Below are positions 8,233 to 17,006 of a DNA stretch of 64,000 nt, one piece after another. The stretch lies in the NCBI GenBank assembly GCA_038239145.1, contig JBBSFB010000001.1, forward strand, positions 62,001-126,000, read 5' to 3'. Position numbers and translations under genes: made by a program. Positions within the stretch are counted from its first letter, which is position 1. Each line of letters opens with the position of its first letter. This stretch comes from PALSA-610 sp038239145 (lineage in GTDB: Bacteria > Actinomycetota > Acidimicrobiia > IMCC26256 > PALSA-610). The notes under the pieces are model-generated. The model saw only the letters and a list, made by a program, of their open reading frames with translations, had not been told where the DNA came from and did not search any database.

Positions 8233-8712
8233 TCAGAGGTCGCGGCCAAGGGGGACCATCTCGAACGGGAAGTCGTGCCTGGATGGGGCATCGACGAAGC
8301 CGAGGCTGCGATAGAGGGCGATCGCGATCGTGCGGCTGGGCACGACGTCCAGGGTCATGCGCCGGAAGCCGAGGTCTCGGGCGGTGTCCAGGCAAGCCTG
8401 GCCAAGGGACCGACCGAGTCCGCCGCGCCGGAACCCGGGCCGCGTCCAGAGCCGGTTCATCTCGCACTCGCCGTCGGCGCCCGGCGTGACGCCCACTCCT
8501 CCCGCGAGGGTGCCGTCCGCCTCTGCCACGAGGAACGCGCCCATCTGCAGGTAGTGGCCGGCGAAGTCGTGCAGCTCGGGGATGAGGGGGAGGATCACCT
8601 CGATGTCGTTGCCCGTCTCGTCCGCAGTCGCGACGACGTACTCGCGGACGAGCTCGGTGCCGATCCTGATGTCGTCGGGGACGTTCCGCAGGCGTCGAAT
8701 CGCAACCGGCAC
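8233..8712 (-). CDS. GNAT-family N-acetyltransferase
   Basis: A 159-residue GNAT protein. The acetyl-CoA binding signature is LWTRPGFRRGGLGRSLGQAC (about residues 90-110; R-x-x-G-x-G/A pattern RRGGLG), followed by LGFRRMTLDVVPSRTIAIALYRSLGFV, the usual beta5 strand and C-terminal helix with the Tyr that often acts as general acid. The GTG at 8712 is chosen because a GGAGG sequence lies about 5 bases before it; other GTGs are in frame just upstream. Substrate unknown. It follows the rhodanese gene by 38 bp. Confidence 0.8.
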   Translation of the reverse strand: MPVAIRRLRNVPDDIRIGTELVREYVVATADETGNDIEVILPLIPELHDFAGHYLQMGAFLVAEADGTLAGGVGVTPGADGECEMNRLWTRPGFRRGGLGRSLGQACLDTARDLGFRRMTLDVVPSRTIAIALYRSLGFVDAPSRHDFPFEMVPLGRDL

Positions 8713-8750
8713 GACTGCCTCCACCACCGCCTCCACCGCTGGGTCTCGGC

Positions 8751-9101
8751 TCAGATCACCGTGCCGGGGGAGTCGTCGTCGCGCACGACGGGCAGGCCCT
8801 GCGCGGCCCACGCCTTCATGCCGCCGGTCATGTTCACTGCGTCGAAGCCCCACTGGAGGAGCTGCTCGGTCGCCCGGGCCGAACGGACGCCCGACCGACA
8901 CACGCACACGATGCGCCGGTTGATCGGGATCTGGAATCGCGCCGACTCGAGGTCGCCGAGACGAACCCACCGGGCGCCGGGTGCGTGACCGGCTTCCCAT
9001 TCGTCGGTCTCGCGCACGTCGAGCAGCACGTTGTGCTCACGACCGGCGCTCGCGTCGGTCGCGTCGACTTCTTGGATCCGCTGGCCCTGCCACATGCTCA
9101 C
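8751..9101 (-). CDS. Single-domain rhodanese-like sulfurtransferase
   Basis: A 116-residue single rhodanese domain. The N-terminal LLDVRETDEWEAGHAPGA (about residues 28-45) is the CH2A-type motif and the catalytic loop is CRSGVRS with the active-site Cys at the loop start. Such proteins carry persulfide sulfur; length fits the GlpE/PspE type. The GTG start overlaps the stop of the acyl-CoA synthetase by 4 bases (GTGA), so expression is coupled to it. Confidence 0.85.
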   Translation of the reverse strand: MSMWQGQRIQEVDATDASAGREHNVLLDVRETDEWEAGHAPGARWVRLGDLESARFQIPINRRIVCVCRSGVRSARATEQLLQWGFDAVNMTGGMKAWAAQGLPVVRDDDSPGTVI

Positions 9102-10708
9102 GAGATTGCCTCCTCGGCGACGTTGCGAAGCAGCTTGTAGTCGGCCTTGCCCGCGGGTGATCGTTGTAGCGAGTCGACGCTCACGTACCGCTTCGGGACC
9201 TTGTAGCCCGCGAGCGTCGCGCGACAGTGCGCCGCGAGCCCGGCTTCGTCGATGGTCGCGCCGTCGACGGCCTGCACCAACGCGACGACCATCTCGCCCC
9301 AACGGGCGTCGGGAACGCCGACGACGACGCAGTCGAACACGTCCGGGTGCGCGCGCAGCGCGAGCTCGACCTCTTCGGGATAGACCTTCTCGCCGCCGGT
9401 GTTGATGCACGCCGAACCCCGACCGAGCAGTCGGATCGTTCCGTCGGGGTCGACGGTCGCGTAGTCGCCGGGAATCGAATACCTGCGCCCCTCGACCGTG
9501 CGGAACGTCGCCGCGGTCTTCTCCGGATCCTTGTAATAGCCGAGGGGGATCGGGCCTCCGACGCCGAGCATGCCGACGCGTTCATCGCCGGGGTGCACGA
9601 CGTCACCGTCGTCGGTGACGACGACGAGCCGGTCGCCGGCCTTGAACCGGGCCGGCGCGATGACGTCGTCGGCGCGCGTCTCGGTCCGGGTCATGATCCC
9701 CTCCGACGCGCCCAACGAGTCGATGAGCGTGACGTCCGGAAGGAGCGCGAGGAGCCCGCGCTTGGTCTCCGGGCTCCACGTCACGCCCGACGACGTGATC
9801 GCCCGCAGCGACGAGAGGTCCCAGCGCGTGGGCTCGGCTTCGAGTGCGTTCAGGAGCGGTCGCGCGAACGCGTCGCCGACGATCGTGCACACCTTCACCT
9901 GTTCGCGCTCGATCGCGCTCCACACCAGTTCCGGATCGAGGCGGGGCGTGTCGAGCAACACGACCGTGCCCCCGCCCGACAGCGTCGAGAGCGTGATGAA
10001 CAGCCCCGTACCGTGCATGAGTGGGCAGGCCGGCAGCAGCGTCGCCGCCTGCTTCCCCGCGTTGATGGCGGTGGCCACGTCGGGCGGCTCCGTCCCGGGC
10101 CGCGCCATTTGCCATAGCGACACGTAGAGGTCGTCGCTGCGCCACATCACGGCTTTGGGGTATCCGGTGGTGCCGCCGGTGTAGAGGAACACCAGATCGT
10201 CACCGACGGGATCGCGAGTGGTCGCCGGTGCGCCGGAGTCCATCGCGGCCAACGTCGCTTCGTAGTCGCGGGCGCCGTCGAGCCGCGTTACTCCACCGGT
10301 GTGCGCGACCTGCAACAGCACCCGGGGCCGGCGTTCTGATGGGAGCGCGGTGAGTGCGTCCTCTACCGTCGCGGCGAAGTCGTCGTGGTAGACGAGCGCG
10401 GCGGAGTCGGAGTTGTCGAGCAGGAACGCGAGCTCGGTCCCGACGTAGCGGTAGTTGACGTTGACGGGAACGCACCCGAACTTCTGCGCCCCGAAGAACG
10501 CCTCTATGTACTCGGGCGCGTTGACGCACATGATCGCGACCTTGTCGTCGGGCTCGAGCCCGGACGCGCGCAACACATGGGCGAAGCGTTCGGCCCGCTC
10601 GTCGAGATCACCGAAGGTCAGGCGCCGGTCGTTGCAGACGAGCGCGGTGCGTTCGGGTGCGAGCGCGGCAACGGTCTGCCAGGCCCGGGCGAAGGAGTGG
10701 TCGGCCAC
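9098..10708 (-). CDS. Acyl-CoA synthetase (AMP-forming, FadD-type)
   Basis: A 536-residue member of the ANL superfamily that activates a carboxylic acid to its acyl-CoA through an acyl-AMP. The P-loop motif YTGGTTGYPKAVMW (about residues 175-188), the A5-type motif LGASEGIM, the A7-A8 region with GDYATVDPDGTIRLLGRGSACINTGGEKV and the catalytic C-terminal Lys in SPAGKADYKLL are all present. The sequence resembles the mycobacterial fatty-acid or steroid side-chain CoA ligases; the exact substrate cannot be read. The GTG start is fixed by a TAACCT -10 6 bases before. Confidence 0.88.
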   Translation of the reverse strand: MADHSFARAWQTVAALAPERTALVCNDRRLTFGDLDERAERFAHVLRASGLEPDDKVAIMCVNAPEYIEAFFGAQKFGCVPVNVNYRYVGTELAFLLDNSDSAALVYHDDFAATVEDALTALPSERRPRVLLQVAHTGGVTRLDGARDYEATLAAMDSGAPATTRDPVGDDLVFLYTGGTTGYPKAVMWRSDDLYVSLWQMARPGTEPPDVATAINAGKQAATLLPACPLMHGTGLFITLSTLSGGGTVVLLDTPRLDPELVWSAIEREQVKVCTIVGDAFARPLLNALEAEPTRWDLSSLRAITSSGVTWSPETKRGLLALLPDVTLIDSLGASEGIMTRTETRADDVIAPARFKAGDRLVVVTDDGDVVHPGDERVGMLGVGGPIPLGYYKDPEKTAATFRTVEGRRYSIPGDYATVDPDGTIRLLGRGSACINTGGEKVYPEEVELALRAHPDVFDCVVVGVPDARWGEMVVALVQAVDGATIDEAGLAAHCRATLAGYKVPKRYVSVDSLQRSPAGKADYKLLRNVAEEAIS

Positions 10709-10714
10709 CCCGGC

Positions 10715-10720
10715 AGGTTA
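10715..10720 (-). promoter_or_regulatory. -10 element for acyl-CoA synthetase operon
   Basis: TAACCT on the minus strand, 6 bases before the GTG at 10708; drives the acyl-CoA synthetase, rhodanese and probably GNAT genes. Confidence 0.5.
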
Positions 10721-10741
10721 CGGGGAACCGTCGGCGCTAGT

Positions 10742-11132
10742 TCATCCCGGGATCATCCCCGCGAAGTTGAAGCTGCGGCCCGACGCATTGTCGAACACGT
10801 TCGTGCCGTAGGCGTGGCCGCGGGCTTCGATCGTGTGCACACCGTCGTCGAGGCTGATGGCGACGTGCCCGTCGGCGGGGATGCCCCGAGGCTCTTGACG
10901 AGGAGCCCGAGCCCGAGTCGGAGCGCGGGTCGGAGCCGGATGCGCCGCTCGCCATCGCGTCGGCGCGAAGGGACGCGAACTCCGGCGACTGTGCGGTTGA
11001 CGTCGCCGCTGAGGATGACGCCGTCGAGGTACCGGTGTCACTCGCGCCCGAGGCCGAGGTGGTCACGAGTTGTTGGATCTGCGCGATGCGAGCCTGGCCG
11101 CCGCGACCGAGTCGATCGTCACCCGTGCTCAT
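10742..11132 (-). pseudogene. Remnant of an NlpC/P60-type secreted peptidase gene (internal deletion and frameshift)
   Basis: Two reading frames together resemble one protein. The 5' part (ATG at 11132) reads MSTGDDRLGRGGQARIAQIQQLV and then a Ser/Thr/Ala-rich linker; the 3' part in another frame reads PADGHVAISLDDG, TIEARGHAYGTNVF and SFNFAGMIPG before a stop at 10742. The second part matches the C-terminal strands of NlpC/P60-fold cell-wall peptidases, which begin with a catalytic His in GHVxI. The Cys-containing first half of the fold is missing. The ATG overlaps the stop of the gene upstream (ATGA), so it once was a coupled gene. A sequencing error could explain the shift but not the missing Cys region. 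Confidence 0.5.
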
Positions 11133-11533
11133 CGGCCGGACCGAGGCCGAGTTTCGGGTTGCTTCCGGTGCGCCCAGCGCCCGCCGGCGACCTCCCGGCA
11201 CCCGTCGAGCGCAGCGATCCAGGCGTAGGTGGCCACATGCACTCCCGAGGCTGTGCGAACGACGATCCGTTGGTATTCGCGGCCTTCGTACCGATCGAGG
11301 GCGATGAGGGCGTCCGGCGCACGGACGGGATCGAGGCTGACCACGACGCCGTGCACGAAGCCCGGCGTCGAAGGATCAGGGTCGAACCTTGCTCCCGGGT
11401 ATCCGCGCCCCGTGTCGTACAAGCGCCCCGCCACGCTGTCGGCGCGATGTTCGCCGACGACCCACGGTTCGAGCACTGCCCACGCGTCGCTGCCGGGTGC
11501 GAGCGTGCCGTAGACGAAGAGCCGGTCGGTCAA
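11129..11533 (-). CDS. Gamma-glutamylcyclotransferase-like (AIG2/GGACT fold) protein
   Basis: A 134-residue protein with the FVYGTLAPGS signature (residues 6-15) that binds the gamma-glutamyl substrate in the GGCT fold, the YPGARFD block and LDRYEGREYQRIVV, where the Glu in YEG is the usual catalytic acid. Known members split gamma-glutamyl amino acids or gamma-glutamyl-amines to 5-oxoproline; the bacterial substrate is unknown. The probable start is TTG at 11533, whose bases overlap the stop of the upstream SRPBCC gene (TTGA); no ATG/GTG is available in frame before YGTL. Coupled translation is therefore likely. Confidence 0.75.
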   Translation of the reverse strand: MTDRLFVYGTLAPGSDAWAVLEPWVVGEHRADSVAGRLYDTGRGYPGARFDPDPSTPGFVHGVVVSLDPVRAPDALIALDRYEGREYQRIVVRTASGVHVATYAWIAALDGCREVAGGRWAHRKQPETRPRSGR

Positions 11534-12054
11534 GCTTCGGTCGTGGTCTGCGCAGCCTGGGCGGCGCGGGCCTTGCGTTTGCGGTGCCACTTCAACCCGC
11601 CGTCGAGCGCGGCGAGGATCGTGTCGTTGTCGCTCGAGAGCTTGTCGTGGACGCGCTTCTCGAGCAGCACCTTCATGATCGGGTTGAAGGCCTCGTACTC
11701 CTCGACGAACGTGACGCGCGTCCGCCCGTCGCCAAGGTCGGTGAGTCTCGTCCAACCCGTTGCTCGCGACCAGAGCGGTTTGCCGATGGCGTCGTAGCGC
11801 CACGACTCGTACGGCTTCACCTGGGTCAGCCATTCCCACGACTGCCCGACGCCCTTCGACAAGAGCCAGACCGGGACCGGGAAGTAGCAGTGCCGCACCA
11901 GCCCCTCGCCGACGTCGTCGCCGGGGTGGAGGATCTCGATGCGCGTCTTGACGTCCTTCGGCTGCGGGCGGTCGGGCCCGCGGTACCAGAACACCTCCCA
12001 CACGTCGGCGGGCGGGGCGTTCAGTTCGATCGAGTATTCGTGGCGCTGCACCAT
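11530..12054 (-). CDS. SRPBCC (polyketide cyclase/START-like) family protein
   Basis: A 174-residue protein with the helix-grip start EYSIELNAPPADVWEVFWY, a central LTDLGDGRTRVTFVEEYEAFN strand pair and a long C-terminal helix (VLLEKRVHDKLSSDNDTIL), as in SRPBCC hydrophobic-ligand-binding proteins. The ligand is unknown. The second of two adjacent ATGs (12054) is used because an AGAAGG Shine-Dalgarno-like sequence lies 6 bases before it. The C-terminus is Lys/Arg-rich. It is divergent from the cystathionine beta-synthase gene. Confidence 0.7.
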   Translation of the reverse strand: MVQRHEYSIELNAPPADVWEVFWYRGPDRPQPKDVKTRIEILHPGDDVGEGLVRHCYFPVPVWLLSKGVGQSWEWLTQVKPYESWRYDAIGKPLWSRATGWTRLTDLGDGRTRVTFVEEYEAFNPIMKVLLEKRVHDKLSSDNDTILAALDGGLKWHRKRKARAAQAAQTTTEA

Positions 12055-12122
12055 CATGATCCTTCTATGCGGTTCGCTCCCGGGTTGCAAACCCGCCGGT
12101 CTGCGCACGGCCGCCACGGGGG

Positions 12123-12128
12123 TAGCGT
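12123..12128 (+). promoter_or_regulatory. -10 element for cystathionine beta-synthase
   Basis: TAGCGT, 6 bases before the ATG at 12135; no Shine-Dalgarno sequence. Confidence 0.5.
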
Positions 12129-12134
12129 CGACAC

Positions 12135-13550
12135 ATGGCCGACGCCCCATCGCCGATCGAACTGCCGCCCATCGATGCGGCCGACTCCATCCTCGATCTC
12201 GTCGGCCGCACGCCGCTCGTGCGCTTGCCGCGCGTGTGCGCGGCCGAGGGCGTGCAGTGCACGCTCGTCGCCAAGGTCGAGACCACGAACCCGGGGGGCA
12301 GCGTCAAGGACCGCGTCGCGATCGCGATGGTCGACGCGGCCGAACGCGACGGTCTCCTGAAGCCGGGCGGCACGATCGTCGAACCGACGTCGGGCAACAC
12401 GGGCGCGGGTCTTGCGATTGTCGCGGCCCAGCGCGGCTACCACTGCATCTTCGTGATGAGCGACAAGATGAGCGACGAGAAGGTCTCGCTCCTGCGCGCG
12501 TACGGCGCCGAGGTCGTGGTGTGTCCCACTGCGGTCCCCCCCGAGGACCCGCGTTCGTACTACTCGACCGCGGAGCGTCTCGTGCGGGAGACGCCGGGCG
12601 CGTTCCGCCCCGATCAGTACTCCAATGCCGCGAACCCGCTCGCGCACGAGCGCACGACCGGCCCGGAGATCTGGGACCAGACGCGCGGCCGCGTCACGCA
12701 CTTCGTCGCCGGGGTCGGCACCGGCGGCACGATCACCGGTGTCGCGCGGTATCTCAAGGCGCAGAACCCGGGAGTACAGATCATCGGCGCCGACCCGTCG
12801 GGATCGGTGTACTCGGGCGGCACCGGTCGTCCGTACCTGACCGAGGGCGTCGGCGAAGACTTCTGGCCGACCACGTTCGATCCCTCCCTCGTCGACCGGG
12901 TCATCGAGGTCAGCGACGCCGACGCGTTCCTGACCGCCCGCCGCGTGACGCGCGACGAAGGGCTCCTGATAGGGGGCTCGGGTGGCACCGCGGTGCACGC
13001 CGCGCTCACGGTGGCGCGCGACGCTTCTCCCGACGACATCGTCGTGGTGCTCATCCCCGACTCCGGACGCGGCTATCTGTCGAAGATCTACACCGATGCG
13101 TGGATGTTCCACATGGGCTTCCTGCGCGCCGAGGGTCTGGTCGCGGGCGACGTGTTGGACGCCAAGGGAACTTCGATGTCGCCGCTCGTACTCATCACGC
13201 CCGATCAACCGGTGCGCGACGCGATCACCTTGATGCACCAGACGGGAGTGTCGCAGCTCGTCGTGTCGGTCACGACCGAGTTGCCCCTCGCCGCCAAGGA
13301 AGTGACCGGGACGCTGCGGGAGCTGGAGCTGATGGATCTCGCGTTCCGCGACGACGCCGTGCTCGGTCATCCGATCGCCGAGATCATGGACGCGCCCATG
13401 CCGATGATCGGTATCGGCGAGCACGTGGGCCGTGTCGTCGAGCTCCTCGACGCGGGACCGTCGGTGCTCGTCCTCGACGGCGGCCACCCGATCGGCGTGC
13501 TGACCCGTTCCGACGTGCTCGGTTTCCTGGCGTCCCGCACGCCGGCATGA
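12135..13550 (+). CDS. cbs: Cystathionine beta-synthase with C-terminal CBS domains
   Basis: A 471-residue PLP enzyme of fold type II that condenses serine with homocysteine to cystathionine. The PLP lysine is in NPGGSVKDR (about residues 55-63), the substrate loop in EPTSGNTGAGLA, and the phosphate-binding GVGTGGTITGV near residue 200. From about residue 345 onward two CBS domains follow (with SPLVLITPDQPVRDAITLM and AEIMDAPMPMIGIGEHVGRVV), which distinguish it from plain cysteine synthase and suggest adenylate or AdoMet control. The next gene, 15 bp away, is a cystathionine gamma-synthase/lyase, so the two make a transsulfuration pair. Confidence 0.9.
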   Translation: MADAPSPIELPPIDAADSILDLVGRTPLVRLPRVCAAEGVQCTLVAKVETTNPGGSVKDRVAIAMVDAAERDGLLKPGGTIVEPTSGNTGAGLAIVAAQRGYHCIFVMSDKMSDEKVSLLRAYGAEVVVCPTAVPPEDPRSYYSTAERLVRETPGAFRPDQYSNAANPLAHERTTGPEIWDQTRGRVTHFVAGVGTGGTITGVARYLKAQNPGVQIIGADPSGSVYSGGTGRPYLTEGVGEDFWPTTFDPSLVDRVIEVSDADAFLTARRVTRDEGLLIGGSGGTAVHAALTVARDASPDDIVVVLIPDSGRGYLSKIYTDAWMFHMGFLRAEGLVAGDVLDAKGTSMSPLVLITPDQPVRDAITLMHQTGVSQLVVSVTTELPLAAKEVTGTLRELELMDLAFRDDAVLGHPIAEIMDAPMPMIGIGEHVGRVVELLDAGPSVLVLDGGHPIGVLTRSDVLGFLASRTPA

Positions 13551-13565
13551 GCGAGTGGCGCGCCC

Positions 13566-14708
13566 GTGACTGCTGACTTCGGCGACGGCTTCGAGACCCG
13601 GGCGATCCACGCGGGCCAGGACCCCGACCCGCACACGGGGGCCATCGTGCCACCCATCAGCCTGTCGACGACCTTCGCGCAGGAAGCGGTGGGCACACAT
13701 CGCGGCTACGAGTACTCCCGCAGCGGCAACCCGACGCGTACCGCGATGGAGACCTGTATCGCATCCTTGGAGGGCGCACGCCACGGCCTCGCGTTCGCGA
13801 GTGGGCTCGCGGCCGAGGACGCGATCTTGCGCACGCTCGACCCGGGTGATCACGTCATCATCCCGAACGACGCGTACGGCGGGACGTTCCGGCTCGTGGC
13901 GCGCGTGCACGAACGGCACGGCATTGCGTGGACGGCGTGCGATCTGCGCGATCCCCAGGAGCTGGCCGCGGCCTGGCTTCCCGAAACCCGCATGGTGTGG
14001 ATCGAGACACCGACCAACCCTTTGCTCTCGATCATCGACATCGCCCAGACCGCGGCCTTCGCGCACGAGCGCGACGCTCGGGTCGTCGTCGACAACACGT
14101 TCGCGACTCCGTATCTCCAACAGCCCCTCGCGCTCGGGGCCGACGTTTCGGTGCACTCTTCGACGAAGTACCTCGGCGGCCATTCCGACGTGGTCGGTGG
14201 TTTCATCGCGGTGAACGATGCGGAGTTCGAAGACGAGTTGCGGTACCTGCAGAACTCGATGGGCGCGGTCCCGTCGCCGTTCGACTGCTATCTCGTGCTA
14301 CGGGGGGTCAAGACGCTCGCGGTGCGCATGCGCGAACACTGCACCAACGCGCAGGCGATTGTCCGCATGCTGCGCGAGCACGACGCCGTCGCCCGGGTGC
14401 TCTATCCCGACGAATCGGAGATCGCCCGCCACCAGATGCGTGACTTCGGGGGCATGGTCTCGTTCCTCGCCGTCGACGAAGATGCGGCGCTCGAGCTCGT
14501 CACCCGTACCCGGCTCTTCACTCTGGCGGAATCGTTGGGCGCGGTCGAGTCGCTCATCGAGCACCCGGCCCGCATGACTCACGCGTCCGCCGCGGGATCG
14601 CCGCTCGAAGTCGACTCGCGTCTCATCCGTCTCTCGGTCGGGATCGAATCGAGCGCCGATCTCGTCGCCGACCTCCAGAACGCGCTCGACAGCCTCGCCA
14701 ACGACTGA
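13566..14708 (+). CDS. metB: Cystathionine gamma-synthase / gamma-lyase
   Basis: A 380-residue Cys/Met-metabolism PLP enzyme. Visible landmarks are TRAIHAGQDPDPHTGA and the YEYSRSGNPTR block at the N-terminus, the DNTFATPYLQQPLALGADV segment and the PLP lysine in SVHSSTKYLGGHSDVVGG (Lys near residue 204). Members interconvert O-acyl-homoserine or cystathionine with cysteine and homocysteine; synthase and lyase cannot be told apart by eye. Lying directly after cystathionine beta-synthase, a lyase role (homocysteine to cysteine) is favoured. GTG start at 13566. Confidence 0.88.
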   Translation: MTADFGDGFETRAIHAGQDPDPHTGAIVPPISLSTTFAQEAVGTHRGYEYSRSGNPTRTAMETCIASLEGARHGLAFASGLAAEDAILRTLDPGDHVIIPNDAYGGTFRLVARVHERHGIAWTACDLRDPQELAAAWLPETRMVWIETPTNPLLSIIDIAQTAAFAHERDARVVVDNTFATPYLQQPLALGADVSVHSSTKYLGGHSDVVGGFIAVNDAEFEDELRYLQNSMGAVPSPFDCYLVLRGVKTLAVRMREHCTNAQAIVRMLREHDAVARVLYPDESEIARHQMRDFGGMVSFLAVDEDAALELVTRTRLFTLAESLGAVESLIEHPARMTHASAAGSPLEVDSRLIRLSVGIESSADLVADLQNALDSLAND

Positions 14709-14716
14709 GTCGCGCC

Positions 14717-15889
14717 TCACGCCGCTCGTTCGATTGGTGGTCGGTGTGCGTTTTCGGGTGTCGGGGTCGGGTGGTCCGAGTTCCCAGCCGTCGCTCTTGA
14801 GCCGGTGGTGTCGGTAACACAGCCATCCAAGTCAGGTACGACATGAGTCCGCCTTGGGCGTGGTCGTGGCGGTGGTCGCGTTCGAGGTAGCCGCGATGGT
14901 CGCAGCCTTCGATGTCGCGCTCCCGCCCACTCACTGCGAGCGCGGTCAACGCTTCGGCGGGGACGCGCCGTCCGAGGTGACCGACCGTGAGGATGTCCTT
15001 GCCTTTCCTCACAACAGCGGTCAGGAACGCGGATCCGAGGAGGTCTTTCACCCACGACACATCGACGGGTCCGACACCCGCGATCTCACACACTTCGCCG
15101 TCGACGGTCCCACCGCGCATCACTGCACCGTGATGAACGACGACGTGCACGGTGTAGCCGGGTGCCTTCTTCGCTACGACGGCGGCGGCGGCGGCGTCGG
15201 CGTCGGTGTCGCCGAGGATGAGTTGCGCGACCGCGTCCGCGGCGTACGCGTCGAGCGATTCATGTTCAGTATCGGCTTTGGGGGCCCGGAAGATCCGCTG
15301 GACCTGCGCGTCGATCGCGGCTTTGATCGCGCCGCCGACTTCCGGCGTCCACCGGTGCCGGCCGCCGAGCAGGCCATCGCTGCCGGTCCGCATCGACCCG
15401 TTCCGTTGGCGTTTGTGCCGTGTCGCCCGGGCGTCCGGATCTTCGACCGCGGCCCTCGCCTGAATGCACGCGTCCCGTAAATGGACCAGGCCCTCGTCGA
15501 CCTTCGCCGACAGCTCGGCTTCGGCCGCCGGGTTCACGATCGCAGCCTGCGCGATCAGTTGCGCTTCCCGGCCTGACAGGCGTCCTTCCCGCACTGCAAT
15601 ATGGGTTGCGGGCAGGGACTCCAATCGGGTTGCGGTCTCGATCGCGCTACGGACCTCACCGCGGTGCACGCCCATCGTCCGCGCGACGGACGCCACGCCC
15701 GACGACGAACCCACGCTCGTTTCGGTGACGCGTTTCGCGGGCCTTCGCGGTCATCCCGTCGACCACTCGGCGGATCGCGCCGAGTTCCTGCACGCACCGC
15801 AACGCCGCTTCGGGCGACAGGGCGGACGCGTCGAACCGAAATGCGACTTCGTCCAACAGCGATCGGGCGGAACTCAACTGATCGGACAT
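14717..15889 (-). pseudogene. DUF222 / HNH endonuclease gene with two frameshifts
   Basis: Read across three frames this is a DUF222-HNH protein as found in many copies in actinobacteria. It begins at ATG 15889 with MSDQLSSARSLLDEVAFRFD, shifts near 15735 (from TAKAR to KRVTETSVGSSSGVASVART), continues through the DUF222 core with HIAVREGRLSGREAQLIAQA, RWTPEVGGAIKAAIDAQ and a Cys-His-Asp tail, then shifts near 14830 inside the HNH core: RDHRHDHAQGG lies in one frame and GWLCYRHHRLKSDGWELG in another. Both halves of the nuclease motif are therefore conserved but out of phase. The C-terminal end is unclear. It also runs into the 3' end of the nucleotidyltransferase gene. Assembly error remains possible. 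Confidence 0.75.
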
Positions 15890-16511
15890 CTGTTCGTACA
15901 GTAATGAATGGGTGTGACACCAACGATCGGGTGAGCGGAAGATGGTCGAGCCACGGATGCGACGGGTCGACGAGCGCCAGCGCGCCTCGCAGCCATGCCG
16001 ACGCGTCGTCGTCAAGCGTCCGCCACGTGACCGCAAAGTCGTGTTCATTTTTGGGTGCGCCCGACTTCGACATGTAGAGCAGTTGGACTTCCGGACGCAC
16101 GATCGGGACGCCATCGGCAGAGGTCGCGAACACGTCGAACGGCCGACGCACCCGATCATCACGCCGAAACGCCCAGACATCGTCGACGATGCTCTCGAGG
16201 AACAGATCGAACTCCAGCGCCGGCGAACTCGCCTGGACCTGAAACGCGGGCGCGGTGATCCGCCGACGACGCTCCCACGTCTTCCACCCACTTCCGGGCG
16301 GATCGATGCACGACAGCTTCCACTCGGTGCGCAACGCGTCCCACACGCGCTCCTGATCGTTGCGGCGGATCGAGATCTCCACGTCGTGATGTTCGCGAGT
16401 CCGCCCACCCAACCACAGGTCGATGGCCCAACCGCCGGCGATGGCCCACCAGACCCCGAGCGGCTCCATCACAGAAGCGACGACATCCACCCCGGCCCAC
16501 TCCTCGCGCAC
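15555..16511 (-). CDS. Nucleotidyltransferase-fold protein (aminoglycoside nucleotidyltransferase-like) with run-on C-terminus
   Basis: The first about 200 residues form a Pol-beta-like nucleotidyltransferase: WWAIAGGWAIDLWLGGRTREHHDVEISI (about residues 21-48) has the G-G-W helix turn and the D-V-E-I acidic pair, EFDLFLESIVDDVWAF gives the third acidic residue, and the domain closes with LALVDPSHPWLDHLP. Relatives include ANT(2'')-like resistance enzymes and many uncharacterised proteins, so a resistance role is not claimed. The remaining about 115 residues are Arg-rich, unlike any domain, and overlap the DUF222 gene in another frame; the native stop appears lost, probably when DUF222 arrived. 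Functional part about 15910-16511. Confidence 0.6.
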   Translation of the reverse strand: MREEWAGVDVVASVMEPLGVWWAIAGGWAIDLWLGGRTREHHDVEISIRRNDQERVWDALRTEWKLSCIDPPGSGWKTWERRRRITAPAFQVQASSPALEFDLFLESIVDDVWAFRRDDRVRRPFDVFATSADGVPIVRPEVQLLYMSKSGAPKNEHDFAVTWRTLDDDASAWLRGALALVDPSHPWLDHLPLTRSLVSHPFITVRTDVRSVEFRPIAVGRSRISVRRVRPVARSGVAVRAGTRRDPPSGRRDDREGPRNASPKRAWVRRRAWRPSRGRWACTAVRSVARSRPQPDWSPCPQPILQCGKDACQAGKRN

Positions 16512-16521
16512 GAACCGCCCC

Positions 16522-16941
16522 TCAAGCCGGCACCGGCGCGGCCGCGCGCCGGTGGCGAGTCGTGACGAACACCACTACGCCGAGCACGACCAGCGCGGCG
16601 CCGATCGTGAGCCACGGCCACGGGCTCCACTCCTGGGTGCACGAGCTCCCGGTGGCCGAGGTGTTGCACACGTCGCCGGGACCGTTCCGGATGAAGTACG
16701 CGACGAGCAAGAAGGGGAGGCCGAGGCCGCTGACCAGTCCGCCGATCCCGATCGACGACGTCCGGCGCGTGGCGACGAACACCGTGACCGCAACTGCGAC
16801 GGGAAGCACGACGATCCCGATCGTGAGGAGACTCAGGACTCCGACGACACAGGCCGCGCCGGCTGCGAACCAGGCCGCGAACCAGCCCCATGTTCGCCAC
16901 CCACTTCCGCCCGCGAGATCCGGGCCCGCCGCATGCGCCAC
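16522..16941 (-). CDS. Small membrane protein of unknown function
   Basis: A 139-residue protein with three or four hydrophobic helices (about residues 18-38, 40-57, 64-84 and 110-128) separated by short loops, one of which carries two Cys residues (GDVCNTSATGSSCTQEW) that could form a disulfide outside the membrane. It resembles generic actinobacterial DUF membrane proteins. Its stop lies 10 bp before the start of the nucleotidyltransferase gene on the same strand. No function inferred. Confidence 0.6.
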   Translation of the reverse strand: MAHAAGPDLAGGSGWRTWGWFAAWFAAGAACVVGVLSLLTIGIVVLPVAVAVTVFVATRRTSSIGIGGLVSGLGLPFLLVAYFIRNGPGDVCNTSATGSSCTQEWSPWPWLTIGAALVVLGVVVFVTTRHRRAAAPVPA

Positions 16942-16993
16942 ACCGGAGATTCTGACGCGTGCCGGCGCCGTGCGGAACCCGCATCGCCTTCGC

Positions 16994-16999
16994 TAACGT
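16994..16999 (+). promoter_or_regulatory. -10 element for alpha/beta hydrolase gene
   Basis: TAACGT, 7 bases before the ATG at 17007; no Shine-Dalgarno sequence. Confidence 0.5.
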
Positions 17000-17006
17000 C
17001 CGCCGA

